A stretch of 64,000 bases of DNA from Mesostigma viride (GCA_009746045.1 RPFO01000175.1:4976414-5040413), one strand, 5' to 3'. Counted from the stretch's first letter, positions 1 through 11,504 are shown. Notes: generated from the letters alone by a model not told the origin. Numbers and translations: made by a program.

Positions 1-2340
1 TGCGTGGGGTGGGGGTGGGCTAGCATGCATGCGTGGGTGTGGGGGGGGGCTAGCACGCCCCACCCCTCCATCGGCACAGCCAGCCTTGTGAGTCTACCCT
101 TAACAACAAGGCTGGTAGGACGACACGCCTGAGCAGCATATGTCATGCCTATCTCAGGCTAATAATGTGTGATTTTGTGCCAACAACCAAGTTGTTCCAC
201 CCAACAACACATTATAAACCCTCTTCCAAAATGCCCAACAAGCCGGACACGTGGAGGACCACACACGCAGTATATAAAGAGAAAATAAGCTGACTTTTTA
301 TCCAGCCAACCTGTGGCTAGCTGCTCTGGTTAGCATGACAAATGCTAACATTTACTCAGTGGGAAAGGTGAAGAGACCATTGGAACAGCCTACCTGACGC
401 ATGTGCCACCAAAGCATTGTGTCCCGCAAAATGCACACTGCCTCCTTTCTAACAAGCACGAGCCGCTCTCTTTAGGAGACAGGTGCCAGCTCGTCAGTGT
501 CTGGGGAAAATGATGCCGCTGCTTAGGAAGACCGCGTGAATTTCCTCGAACACAACTGTCTATAAAGCAAAAGAAATTTCAGAGAAGCATGGAAATAAAA
601 GCATTACACCTTCCCGACAGGTTGCGGGCCACGCGCTGCAGAAAGCCAGCCACGTCACAGACGATTAACTAGCTAAAAGACACCCAGGAATCCAGCGATG
701 CAGCGCCAGGACCCGCAACTTTCTGGCTGCATCTGGCCGGAAAGAAGGCAAAAAGCTTACGCTCAACGAGGTAAGAAAGCAGGAAAACGCAAGCTTAAGA
801 CGTTTAACACAAGAACGTACCATAACGGGCATTTATTCGTGCCCAGGCGCACAAGAAAGTCCACCCTTTCATGGAGTGGTTGGGCAGTACGCATCGCGCA
901 GGGCTAATGTTATCTTACCGCAAAATGACGGGAAAGGTAAAGATAGCAGCGGGAATTTTTACGGCTTTAGAAACATCATTAAACTAGCTTTCCTTACGAC
1001 CATCAAAACTGGCAACAATCGACAATCAACCCGGCAGGCATCCAATATACTTTATTCATCCCGACAGAAATTCAGGCCGGACCCCCCCTGCCGATGGCAA
1101 AGAAAAAAAGCCCGCGACATTATAGATCGCAACCATCCCGCCATAAATTAGAATCAGTAACTAATTTTCTCCAACAATCGAGCATTTCTGCTTTCCGCGT
1201 GCCAGATTTGTCACGTTTCGTCTAAAGGCAGTCGCCATGGCCCCTACCGCAAGGGGTGCGCGCACCATGCCGACATAGCTTTTGGGCCTCAATTTGCACC
1301 GAAATTTGGTCCGTACCGTCCAGCTCAGTCGGATTATGTATGTGGATCGGCCGTGTTGGTTGCATACGCAGGTATATTAATTCTTGCATTCGCCCCGGAC
1401 CTTCCCCAGGACAGGTCAGGATATAACAATAATTCTTGCATTCGCCCCCGCCCTTTCCTATGGCCTGGTCAGGTTTGGGCGCGACGCCACTAGCGCGGCG
1501 CCCGCGACAGAGTGGCCAGGCTCGAGCACGTTTTCTGGATCCCAAGCACCGGATTGGACACTGTCCGAGGACTGGACAGGAATTGGCTGACCAATCGGAT
1601 GCTTGCTCGTCGTCTCCAAAAACATATATAAAGAGCCAAATCGCGCGAACTACGCAAGGATCCTTTAAGCAGCGTTACTCTGCCGAAATGTCAACCTAGG
1701 CCGGTCAAGTGACGCCGAGGTGTTCACCGATAGTTCAGGTCAGCCACAGCGCGCCTTCGAATGTAGGCACGGTCGCATTTTTTTTTAGGAAATGTAGAAT
1801 TGTTGTCGACCAGCTACCAACGCCCGACCGGACCCATACAACGGAAACATCAAGGCGATGTGATGTAGGTGTGTCTGATATGTCATTAATACACAGAGCA
1901 TCGTGAATATAATATATAATATAAATTATATAATATACTATAATTAATATATAATTTTAATTTTATGTTAATTTTAATGTTATTTCATATAACATAATAT
2001 AGCATAATATAATATAATATAATATAATATTATATAAAGTAGTATATAAAAAATTAAAATGTAAAAGAAAAATATCTACCTTATTGGGGTTTAATGTTCC
2101 TTTCCAGTTCAGCATAAGTACACTCTTGAGTGTGTGCAATGTTTGGTTATACGCCATTGTCTTAAAATAGCAACCAATGTAAACCTCCGTCCTAACCACA
2201 TTTGGATACAATAAAGACATTGATGCCTGACACATAGCATTCATTGCTTGAAATACCATGCATATTTTGTGTCAATGTTCTGCAGACCACAGCTTCAAGT
2301 GGGCATACTTCGCTTTCCTCAATATAATGGCGACATGGCA
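1..2340. other. gene-poor leader region
   Basis: No coding region is recognised here; the open frames are short and show no family resemblance. Visible structure: a 52-bp tandem repeat (copies starting near 1381 and 1433, each opening with TTCTTGCATTCGCCCC) and a very AT-rich block at about 1905-2060 built from ATATAAT-type units. G-rich runs occur at 1-60. Confidence 0.6.
1905..2060. repeat. AT-rich ATAAT-type low-complexity block
   Basis: About 150 bases made almost only of A and T, with repeated AATAT and TATAA units, standing out against GC-rich surroundings. It lies about 300 bp before the palindrome array and the transposase-like gene. Could be a decayed microsatellite; no function is implied by the sequence. 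Confidence 0.7.
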
Positions 2341-2935
2341 TTTGGTGAAAGTGGTGAGTGCCATGAAGTTGCGCCGGCCGTCGTTATCCATGACGAACTG
2401 AATGGGTTTCGTGCAAATCAAGTTTTTTGTTTTGGTGTTCCAGTTGCGCCGGCCGGCGTTTCCAATGGTATCTTGCGCGCACTTGCAAAAGCTTGCACGC
2501 TTATCAACATTTTGTGTTGGTAAACATTTTATCACCTCTGGGATTTCCGCCTTCACTACCTGAGTTGCTTCTTTGTGGTTTTCAAATGCAACCGAGTTAC
2601 GCCGGCCGTCGTTACTCATGACAAATTGTAGGGGTTTTGTGCAAATCACTTTTGTATGGTTTATGTACATGCATCCAGTTGCGCCGGCCGGCGTTTCCAA
2701 TGGTATCTTGCAGTTGCGCAATCAGGCCCCATTACCAAAAGTGTGTTTGTACATCTTTTTTACACCTGAAGGATTTCTGCCTGCATATCCTGAGTTGCTT
2801 CTTAATGGTTTTTAATTGCGCCCGAGTTACGCCGGCCGTCGTTATTAATGACAAACTGTATGTGTTTCATAAAATCACTTTTGTATGGTTTACATGTATC
2901 CAGTTGCGCCGGCCGGCGTTATTAATGACGCTTGT
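2341..2935 (+). repeat. tandem array of ~230-bp units with paired CGCCGGCCGGCG palindromes
   Basis: About 2.6 tandem copies with a period of 224-237 bp. Each unit carries two near-identical cores about 75-85 bp apart: first GTTRCGCCGGCCGTCGTT (near 2368, 2596, 2826), then GTTGCGCCGGCCGGCGTT (near 2442, 2679, 2903). The second core contains the perfect 12-bp palindrome CGCCGGCCGGCG; the first always has the same one-base change. The same core lies in the second intron of the transposase-like gene just downstream (near 5557), and a related core (GCGCCCCAAGGCG) lies in its first intron. The array may itself be intronic, because a good 3' splice site (TCATCCTCAG) follows at about 3003. Confidence 0.85.
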
Positions 2936-3066
2936 CGTTCTTGTTTGATGCCCATCGTTTTCGTCGTGTCTTTAATGGTGATTATTTATCATTACTCATC
3001 CTCAGGGCTTTCGGTGCCGCGGGATTAAGAGGCGAAAAAAATCAGCTGCCGTCTGACCAAAGTCTG

Positions 3067-6000
3067 ATGGCGCGATCGGGGCGGGGGGCCGTTTCCGACG
3101 GTTCGCGTCCCTTGTCCAATGACGACCGGGAGCCTGCACTTCGCGGTCTCTGGAGCGACAAGTACATCGAGAACAAGGGGTACAAAATTGCCAATGACAT
3201 CTTTCCTATCATGGCGGAACGCGTGAAAGCAAACAACCACAGGACGCCAGAGATGAGCGCGGAGGTTCTGTCTTGCGCAGCTTCAAGACTAAATGCCATG
3301 GTGGCGGAGAGCAACGGCATTAAGAAGAGGAAGAACTGTGACGGCGGGCTTCCTGAAAATTGGGCGGAATCTCTTCGGGATAACATCAAGAAGGCTTTTG
3401 GCGACTTGGGAACATCTGAGAAGGATCGTGGGCTTAGGTGGGCCTTGTGTGGACTTGTTACGAAGGCAATGGAGGGCGTCCCGGACAGGATTGTGGAGCG
3501 CGCGTTCGGGATTGACAGGCGCTTTGTCGCAACTGTTCGGGGTCACAGGGATGGAATGGAAGAAGGGGAGGACGACCTTTTGATGAGTGCGCCAGAGAGG
3601 AGGAGGAGGAAAGACGAGCTTCCGACGGAAGTCATTGCCCTGATACAAGCGTGCTGGAGGGATGATAACTTGACGCGGGCGTCTCCGAACATGAAGGATG
3701 TTCATTGTGAATGGACCAGAAAGGATTACAAACATACACTAGCGTTTTCGGAGGGTGCGCGCTACTATACTGTCTCCAAGTCGAAGATTTACGAAGTGTT
3801 CATTTCCCGCCATCCGGAGTTGAAGCCACCGCGGCGGATGGACAGTAGGGAGGGGGGGGGGGGAGGGAGAGGAGGGTGTGAGGGGGGGAAATCAGGTGAT
3901 TTTGGAGACGGAGGCAGGGATGTCAATGCTACGCACGAATCAGAAGAGCACAGTTCATGTGGGATACACTACTTTTTGCAAGCATATGCCCGCATGCGTC
4001 AAGGGGCGGTGGAAAATGCGGAACTTGTGCGCATGCCAGCACCACACTACCATGCAGTCCATGGTTGGGGGGTTGGCCAAATTTCGTGCAACTTTTCATG
4101 CCAGATGCGAGTGCGGACCTGAATGCCACGCGTGCGATCATGGTAGCCAGCTCGACGTGGGGTCGTCCGTGCCCACATGTTCCATTTTCAAAGCCACTCA
4201 CACGACAGAGTGGGTGAACAAGTTTACTTGTGAGGTGGAGGGGATGAGGGAGGGGGGAGGTTCGAGGTCGTCTGTGGGGTCGTCGCGGCCGCAGGTTCAG
4301 CCTTTTCAGGGCGAACTTGAGGATCTGCCCATGCATGGGAGGGTGCTGGACGACGAGGAAGGGGTGCCCGATCATGACCTGGGCGAGGAGTTGGGGGTTT
4401 GCTCGATCCGGCGTAAGGCTTGTGTGTTGGGCACTTGCCTGGCTCCCAAGTGTGGAATTCGGAACTTCATGTTATGCGAACGGGAGGAGGCTTCCAACCA
4501 CCTGATTTCATGGACCAGATACGAGATGCAGGATGTGCCGCCGGGTGCGGTTCTTGGGCCAGAGGTAATTTTTAGTGGAGTGGTTGCGCCCCAAGGCGTT
4601 TCTTTTGCAATGTTTCCTGAAGTTCTTGGGCCAGAGGTAATTTTTAGTGGAGTGGTTGCGCCCCAAGGCGTTTCTTTTTCAATTTTTCCTGAGGTCCTGT
4701 CTTTTTTCTTTCTACAGGTCATTGGTGGGTCGAAGTTGATGTCTTTTCTGTATGTGCACACTGCGCATATGCAGGACGACTGTGACGAGATCGCAAAGGC
4801 TGGTGGGCAGCGATTGACGCAAGTCGACGTCAAGTCCACACCAACGGAGCTAAAGGAGGCAATTGTGGACAAGTGGCCGGACTTCATCCAGCATTGCTTC
4901 AACGCGTGGTGGCAAGCGGACGCCTCCAAGGAATGTCTCTCAAGGATGCGGGTGGGGGACCTTGTATGCCACACAGATTACGCCGAGAACTACCAGTCTT
5001 ACACCTATCACAATCTCCAAGCACAGTATTGGCATCCAGTCACATTCGTCCTTATGCCCTGGATCGTGCGCTACTTGGATCCAGCGTCGGGAAAGGTCGT
5101 GAGAAGGGAGTTTCACTTCATCGGACAGGGCGGAATGAAAAGGGACGGGCGGGCCCTCCGTTTTGCTATCCTCAAAATCCTGGCGACACTACGGTCAGAA
5201 GGGGTAGAGGTGAAGCGCTTCATTGGGTGGTCGGACAATTGCTCCATGCAGTTCAAGTCAAGGAATGTGATCGCGGAAGTGGCCCGGCTGCTGACGGAGG
5301 ATCCGCACCTGGAGTCATTTGAGTGGAATTACTTTGGGGAGCAGCACGGAAAGGGGGAGGTGGATGGAGCTGGTGGGACTGTGAAGTGCATGTTGAGGAG
5401 GTGGCACATCAGGGAAGAGAACCAGGACAAACAGACGGCCGCCCAGTTGGTGGAGAATCTGGCGTCGGGGGCGGTGGGCGGGACCACAACGACCAGGCGT
5501 AACTTCTTCGAGTTCCCCGAGGTAATTAAGTGTACAGTCCTCGTTCAGGGAATAGTTACGCCGGCCGTCGTTTCTAGGGCGTTCTTGGAGTCCTGGCGAT
5601 CAGGAGTGCTTAATAAAACACAACTAGCTCGATGGTCTCGTAACTTCAACTTTCCCTTGTGCAAATCTTGTCTTCGACGCGCAGGTGCTTCCTTACAGCC
5701 CAGGGCGCGGCGAAATCAAAGGAGTGAAGAAGGCGCACTGGTGGCGCATGGACAAGTCGAATGTGACGCGCTTAATGCTGCGCCAGTATTCCTGCTATTG
5801 TGGCGGTGCGTGCGCCGAGGAAAGGTGGTGGGATTGTCGAAAGGAGTGGACCGACATGGACGGCTGGAATGTGGGAGGTGCTCGGATGAAGCTCCACAAA
5901 CTGGGGGAGCCAGTGCAAAGGAACCCAAACGGACAAGGGGGGCACGCAGGGACGCGACTGAACAGACTACAGGCAGAGAGGACGATGATGGGAAGGAGAC

Positions 6001-6416
6001 TGAAGCTGCGAGACATTTTTGCCGTCGAGTCCTACTCTGGTGATGAGTCCCACGATCCAGATCATCCATATTGGCTAGCGGAAGTCTTGCAGGAGCCTTA
6101 TCAGGTGGCCGCTACTTTCGTGAGGCGAGTGGCCGACAGAAACGGCAAGGTCGATAGGGAGTTGTTCCGTAAGGGACAATGGGTGGTGGGGGTGCGCTAC
6201 TGGGACAGATTTCCGGGTATGGCGACGATGTTCAAAATGGACGCCGATGCGCAAGCTGAACAGCCAAACTTGGTCAATTGCTACCTGTGCATGGACGCGG
6301 GGTTCGAACACACCATTGTTGTCAACCCAGCTAACAATCGCCAGGCCATCTTGACCATTCCGACAGACGTCGAGAAACGGCTCACGAACTTGGCCAAGAA
6401 GAGACCTGTTGAGTAG
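3067..6416 (+). CDS. DDE-transposase-like protein, three exons, possible frame break
   Basis: Exons read as about 3067-4564, 4718-5521 and 5685-6416, giving roughly 1,000 residues. I recognise a DDE nuclease-like core in exon 2: CHTDYAENYQ (about 4969-4998), a region with GWSDNCSMQFKSR (about 5224-5262) and HGKGEVDGAGG (about 5344-5376), spaced as in eukaryotic cut-and-paste transposases whose superfamily I cannot name with certainty. A Cys-rich stretch (CACQHHTTM, then CECGPECHACDH) precedes it, and a small Cys cluster (CYCGGACAEERWWDC) follows in exon 3. The first in-frame ATG is 3067; the frame is open upstream to about 2932, so an earlier exon is possible. The reading frame changes between about 3850 and 3880, at a run of about 13 G: a pseudogene lesion, a sequencing slip or an unseen short intron. 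Introns 1 and 2 are phase 0. Confidence 0.7.
4565..4717 (+). other. intron 1 of transposase-like gene, with duplicated 5' splice site
   Basis: GTAATT...TTTCTTTCTACAG, 153 nt, a multiple of three and without stops, so retention would leave the frame open. A 72-bp direct duplication begins in the exon (TTCTTGGGCCAGAG at 4551 and again at 4623), so the donor GAG/GTAATT occurs twice, at 4565 and 4637. Each copy contains GTTGCGCCCCAAGGCGTTTC, a short inverted repeat like that of the upstream array. Confidence 0.8.
5522..5684 (+). other. intron 2 of transposase-like gene, carrying the array palindrome
   Basis: GTAATT...CGACGCGCAG, 163 nt, phase 0. It carries one copy of GTTACGCCGGCCGTCGTT near 5557 and a TTGTGCAAATC motif also present in the 2341-2935 array. 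This ties the intron to that repeat family. Confidence 0.8.
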
Positions 6417-8989
6417 GCCAGCTCGCCCGGGCTTGGTTGGACGAGGTGGACAGCCTTGAGAGCACGTGCTTCGTTGTGAGCACTTGCCTTTCAGCCGTGA
6501 TTTGCAAACGAGTTCCTTGTCCTGAATTGTAAAGCTCGATTCATGCTCTTTTAAGGAAGTGTATAATATTATCCAGATCATGTATATATTTAGATCTAGA
6601 CCTGAGTTCAAATAACATTTCTTAGAGGGCTGAGATGCGCGAGGTCCAGCATACATGTATATATCCATGGAGACATGTTACAAACTCAAATGTTTCATTG
6701 TACGTACCACTAGCTCGTCGACGGGGGTATCCCATGTAATGTATGATTTATGAATTAATTAATCGCTTAATTGTACAATTTAAATGGATCATGAACTTGT
6801 CAAGTGGCCTAATTTGGTTTATTTGGTTCATCATTTATTGATGTCAATCATTCTTAATTGAATCTCGAGCAATAGCAATCATGAAGCACATCCTAATCAT
6901 GTGATTCGCATAATGAGAATAGGCAACAAGTGCTAAGTACTTTGAGGAATGCGGGGTTGGTCAGGTTATTATAGAGCTAGAGCTACAAACGGCACATATA
7001 TTGCAAACTTTGCGCTCCAGGCATGGAATTTCAAAAGTACCAAAATTGGAGCAGTAGATGTTGGGGACGCCCTACTCAGACCTACAAAATGCTTATTCAT
7101 TAGAGAGATACACTGGTTTGAATACAGGGGGGTCTGACCATGACCGCGATTTCAGTTCTTGACCCTAGGTCACAAGTCATGTGCTTATTCACAAATGGTT
7201 CATGAAAAAAATCTGGCTTCTTGCACGAGCTATGGGCAACATATGCAGGCTCTGTGAAACAAAACTCTGGCCCATTGGACCACTGGAGCTATTTTTCATT
7301 AGCATCACAATTACAACGCAGTACAACGCAGTGGGAAACATGAGAGCCCTTGACAACATTACGCAACGACACGAGCCCCATAAACGGGGCCATAGTGAGC
7401 TTGGAGGGTCAAAACGTTGAAAATAGGTGTTGTATAAGTTATACTGCATCAAACATGCATCAAACATCATGACTGGATGACCTAATATGACTGAATCAGG
7501 CAGCCATAGCCAAAGCATCATCCACTCTCACAACGTGTTGAGCACATGCCTCGTGGGAATGGAGGTGCTGGGTTTTCATTCCATAACGCGTGCAATACTG
7601 AAAGAAAGAGGCAAGTTTAATGCAAGGCTTGGATAGGTTGAGTGATCCATGAGCTTACATGCAGGCAAAGATGACGCTGGAATGCATGCTAGCAAATGGT
7701 GGCAAGATGCTAACAACACATGATTATACACCATGATTATGGGCACCTAGCTGATCTTCTTGCACAATCAACGCAGTATAAACCATCAACATCCAATTGG
7801 CATATATCGTGAGGATTGATCCTCACAATATATGCACGGCTTGACGACGTATACAGCACCTAAATACTGCACAACTGCAACCTGGCATGGCTGATCGACA
7901 TGCAAGCAACGTCGAGTAGCTAGGATGGCGGTCTTAGAGAGGCTGGGCAGAGGTCGGTAGAAATAAGTGGAAAACTGGCAGAAACTAGGTAGAAACACGA
8001 TATACTTACGCCTGCAAGCACTATATTGAGCCGGTGGCAGAGGCCATAATTTCCAGGAAAATACAGCATACCGTAGCAATAGCCACGGTCACGCCTTACG
8101 CTATTTGCAGGCACCATCATGCCCGGAGCTACCCAATAAAAGTCTGCACAAATCTCGGTTTAGCCGAGAGTCCGGGCGTTCGGAATGAATAAACATGTTT
8201 TAAGAAGTCGAAACACCATGGAAATACCAAGCATGGTGCCGCAGCAGACCCGAGTCTTGACGTAATAATATGTATGCCGGTTTCCAGGGTTTCCGCATGA
8301 AAGCTGGGTGAGAAACTGGAAAAAACTACGTTTCTTTGCCCCAGTACCTCAACAAACTCGTAGAAACCTAATTATCGACCTTTGAACGCATCATCATGGT
8401 CGTGCTACCCAACAGCCACTGAAATTCGCGCGAATTAAAACTGGCGAGATCTACCTGCCGCCATCGCCGTCGTCTTCACCTTCGTCCCGCGAAAATGCCT
8501 GATTTCAGTGGTACATATTTGTTTGCAGCTGTCACAAAAAAAATACCAAAAATACCAGGATTTTTTCTTGAATTCTATGAGATGTTTCTGACCTATTTTG
8601 AAAGTTTCAGACCAAAAATCGCATGTTTAATAGGTTTGCCACGTGTCAGATTACAACGCGATATGTACATCGCGTTCTAACCCTACAACGCGATGTATCG
8701 CGTTGTAAAAAAACACGGGTTAATTAATTAATTAATGAGGGCTCACAGGCAGTAGTGCGGACTGCGGAAGGCACCACCCCACCATTCCCCCTTCACATGT
8801 GCACCGGCCACGGCCGGGGCACCTGTGGCAAGCTAGGTTGTGTCCTGTCCCCATATCTGTTCATTATATTCTGATCAGGTTCATTATATTGTCGTGATTA
8901 TATTGTCACTGTTCATTATATTGTCGTGGATCACGTCATGCGCCGGGCACGTGCGCGCGCTTTACTGCTCTTAAGGGCCAACGGTTCGA
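6417..8989. other. non-coding interval, two adjacent palindromes
   Basis: No gene recognised. Two neighbouring palindromes lie at about 8652-8677 and 8685-8706: the second has perfect 10-base arms ACAACGCGAT/ATCGCGTTGT around a 2-base centre, the first is the same motif with one mismatch and a longer loop. They are followed by a TTAA tract (about 8716-8737), a kind of tract that recurs at 10746, 12530 and 58170. The remainder is AT-rich sequence without recognisable features. Confidence 0.6.
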
Positions 8990-10215
8990 GCCCGGCAAGT
9001 GGACATCCTTAACGAGCGCGATCGAGCATGGCGGGGTTAGCACTGGCTACCGCCTGGCCGACCTGATTTATGCAGATCGACGACACCACCCTCATCGCGC
9101 GCCCCGAGCACATTCAGACCTGGCTGGACTGTCTGGGCCTCAGGGAGGCTGGGAGGGCGGTGGGGTTGGAGATTAGTGTCAAGACTGCATGAGGCGATGG
9201 TGATTGGGGCCTCCAGTAGGCCACCGCTGCCGCGGCTGCTAGACGGGACGGAGGTCCCGTTCCGCGACCGCTTTAAACTACTGGGGAGCATGCTCCCTGA
9301 CACCGCCGACGATATATCGACATCCGCATCGGCCTGGCCTGGGCCAGGCTTCGTTCGCTCTCCACCTACTGGCGCTCGAAGGGCCTGGGCAAGCACCGCA
9401 AGCGCATGCTCTTCAAGGTCCTCGTCCTCACGGTGCTTACGTATGGCGCCGAGGCGTGGACAATCACACCAACACTGGCAGCTAAGTTAGACGGCACGGT
9501 TTACAGGATGCTCCGACAGGTCCTGAACGTAGGGATTTCCAAGCGCCCGTCATTAGAGTCTTTGTATCAGGGTATGCCTCGTGTTTCGGACGAGATTAGT
9601 TAGGCAGCGTAGGATAGCATTTTTAGTTCACCTTGCTCGCACCAGCCAGGTCGACACCGCCCTTGGTCTGGCAGGCCCCCAGCGGCTTGGCCAGCCAGGG
9701 CGGCATATTCTGACCTGGCCTGGCCCCAAGGGCATTCCCAAAAGGGTAGGGAAACATATGCCACGAACTACATCCAGATGTTGCTGGCCGACCTAGTGGT
9801 CCCAGCCCAGTTTGCTGAACACCGCATCCACTCTCTCTCCCTTCTTTGGACTGCCATGCAGAACAAGACGCGGTGGCAGAAGATTGTCAAGGCTCACACG
9901 CCAGCCCCTGTGGGCAAGCCACCTCCCCCCAAGAGGAGGAGGCGTTTTGATGAGTAGTGTAGTTAGGATTTTCTAGACTAGATAGCTTAGAGTTAGCTTA
10001 GTATTACGCGGCTTCCTCTGGACACTCCACGGTTCCATCCATCCAGGAATGATGTGCTACACATGATCTCCCGGCCAGCGGAGGCATGCATGTTATTCTG
10101 ATCAGGCACGCCGCAAAGGTGAAAACCATTTGCGTTCAGTGCCGGTCCGCGGAAAACGCGGAAAAACACGTAATCTCCCAACGGAGGCATGCATGTTATG
10201 ATTTAATTTTAATTT
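8990..10215 (+). pseudogene. non-LTR retrotransposon (LINE) reverse transcriptase remnant with 3' end
   Basis: Broken reading frames encode the C-terminal half of a LINE reverse transcriptase: a YAD-DTTLIA catalytic-loop remnant near 9070-9105 (one base out of frame between YAD and DTTLIA), then RIGLAWARLRSL, a typical LTYGAEAWTI stretch near 9430-9465 and MLRQVLNV near 9508. A tail segment with FLVHLARTSQVD and PPPPKRRRRFDE ends at a TAG near 9956. Frameshifts and in-frame stops make it non-functional. The 3' untranslated end runs to about 10215 in an ATTTAATTT tail. A second copy of this 3' end lies inverted at 57290-57740. Confidence 0.8.
10093..10185 (-). repeat. SINE 3' body fragment, copy C
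   Basis: Matches the tRNA-distal body of the SINE at 10806-10982 (shared GGCACGCCGCAAAGGTGAAA and GCCGGTCCGCGGAAAACGCGG) but lacks the tRNA-like head. It sits inside the LINE 3' end region, so one of the two inserted into or was carried with the other. Confidence 0.75.
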
Positions 10216-10239
10216 AATTTAATACATAATATGAGGAGT

Positions 10240-10325
10240 AGGTGGCAGTTTACACCCACCACCTGCAGGTTGTCGCCCAGAATGTATTAAAAACCATATG
10301 CCCCTTCTCAGGGATATGCATGTGT
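10240..10325 (+). repeat. dispersed repeat with CATATGCCCC hairpin, copy 1
   Basis: About 85 bp with the hairpin-like motif CATATGCCCC-TTCT-CAGGGATATG. An inverted copy lies at about 28195-28275 (shared AGTTTACACCC, CCCAGAATG and hairpin) and the hairpin alone recurs at 57817-57840. Confidence 0.7.
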
Positions 10326-10348
10326 TACATATCCTCCCCACAGAGGTA

Positions 10349-10585
10349 TCAAAGAGACAACCAGCGCAGGCCAGAAATCGGGAGAATCCGGACCATGGTA
10401 GCTCGAGCCTGCCGTTATCTTTTCCGCGTTTTCGAGTCGTTCAGGATGATGAAGATGAATGGTGATGGAAATGTGTATCCTTGTGCATTGAAATTATGGC
10501 TGGCTTACGTGTGGAGCGACTAGATGACCTAGACGGTGGGGCCGGAAACAGCATGCTTGATCAGGGCGTGTGTTTCGAGCCTAAC
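10349..10585 (+). repeat. left terminal inverted repeat of foldback element
   Basis: Pairs with 11510-11746. It contains GGAGAATCCGGACCATGG and GTAGCTCGAGCCTGCCGTTA, landmarks that help to find diverged copies at 31641-31735 and 37338-37452. Confidence 0.9.
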
Positions 10586-10805
10586 TGGCCGGGAGTGGAC
10601 ATCTAGTGGTGAGCACCATTGCTGCGATCTGAGCTCTCCCACCATTTACGAGGAAATACCCGCAAATGGAAAACCACTGAAAAGGTCTAGCTAGTCAGTC
10701 ATCACGTTAGCCATGCCATGTATTCTGATCATGCCATGTATGTTCTTAATTAATTAATTAATAATATTACGGCAAGACTCGGGTCTGCTGCGGCACGATG
10801 CTTGG

Positions 10806-10982
10806 TATTCTGATCAGGCACTCCGCAAAGGTGAAAACCATTTGCGTTCAGTGCCGGGCCGCGGAAAACGCGGAAAAACGCGATCTGCAAATGAATCCGA
10901 CCGGAATCGAACTGGGGACCTCTCGCACAAACTTTCGCTGACTATAGGACGGACGTCTCCGGTTACCATGGCATCGCCAACT
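10806..10982 (-). mobile_element. tRNA-derived SINE, copy A
   Basis: On the minus strand the head (10953 to 10896) resembles a shortened tRNA: TCCGTCC and GGTCGGA can pair as an acceptor stem with one mismatch, TATAGTCAGCGA sits where box A is expected, and CCAGTTCGATTCCGG fits box B. It is only 58 nt with no room for an anticodon arm, so it is not a working tRNA. The body that follows ends near TGATCAGAATA at 10806. Copy B lies at 11334-11504 in the same orientation; tail fragments lie at 10093 and 12573. Confidence 0.75.
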
Positions 10983-11179
10983 CGGTATCTCCATTGTAAA
11001 GGAGACAACCAGCGCAGGCCAGAAATCTCAATTGTGTTTCCACTTCATAAATTATAATTAATTAAATTATAACATGCAGGCGGTGAAGGACATTGCCGCC
11101 CGGCCAGCCCCTGCTGGCCGGCCGTGCCCGCGATGTACCCCCAGTTGTCCTCGATCAGTTACCATGCAAATGAAGCCCA

Positions 11180-11260
11180 TCAATAGCTAGTTTGCCAGGT
11201 TGATTCGCAAAGTAGTTTGTCGCAAAGATTTTGAACACATACTACGGCCTGTGCACATGC
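11180..11260. repeat. decayed copy of the TA-flanked MITE
   Basis: Contains ATGAAGCCCATCAATAG, TTCGCAAAGTAGTTTGTCGC and ACATACTACGG, which match the right half of the intact element at 55955-56403 with substitutions. Only one end is clear. Confidence 0.6.
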
Positions 11261-11333
11261 GCTGGTTGTCTCCTTGACATACTACGGTAGATCGCGGAGA
11301 ATCATCATTGTTGTCTCACTGCCGGCCTGTGAT

Positions 11334-11504
11334 TTTCTGATTTGGCACGCCGCAAAGGTGAAAACCATTTAGGTTTTGTGCCGGTCCGCGGAAAACGCGA
11401 TCTGTAAATGAATCCAGGCCGGAATCGAACTGGGGACCTCTCGCACCAACTTTTACTGACTATAGGACGGACGTCTCCGGATCCTACCTAGGGCATCGCC
11501 AACT
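11334..11504 (-). mobile_element. tRNA-derived SINE, copy B
   Basis: Second copy of the SINE, same strand, with tRNA-like head at 11413-11471 and body to 11334. It differs from copy A by scattered substitutions and short deletions (for example it lacks the GGAAAAACGCG step), so the two are not a recent segmental duplication. Box B (AGTTCGATTCC) and box A (TATAGTCAG) are retained. Confidence 0.75.

Noticed and set aside
698..1151. Short frames of 69 and 91 codons
   Set aside because: No similarity to known families; some begin without ATG.
10896..10953. tRNA gene on the minus strand
   Set aside because: Only 58 nt, no anticodon arm and an acceptor mismatch; better read as a SINE head, with a second copy at 11413.
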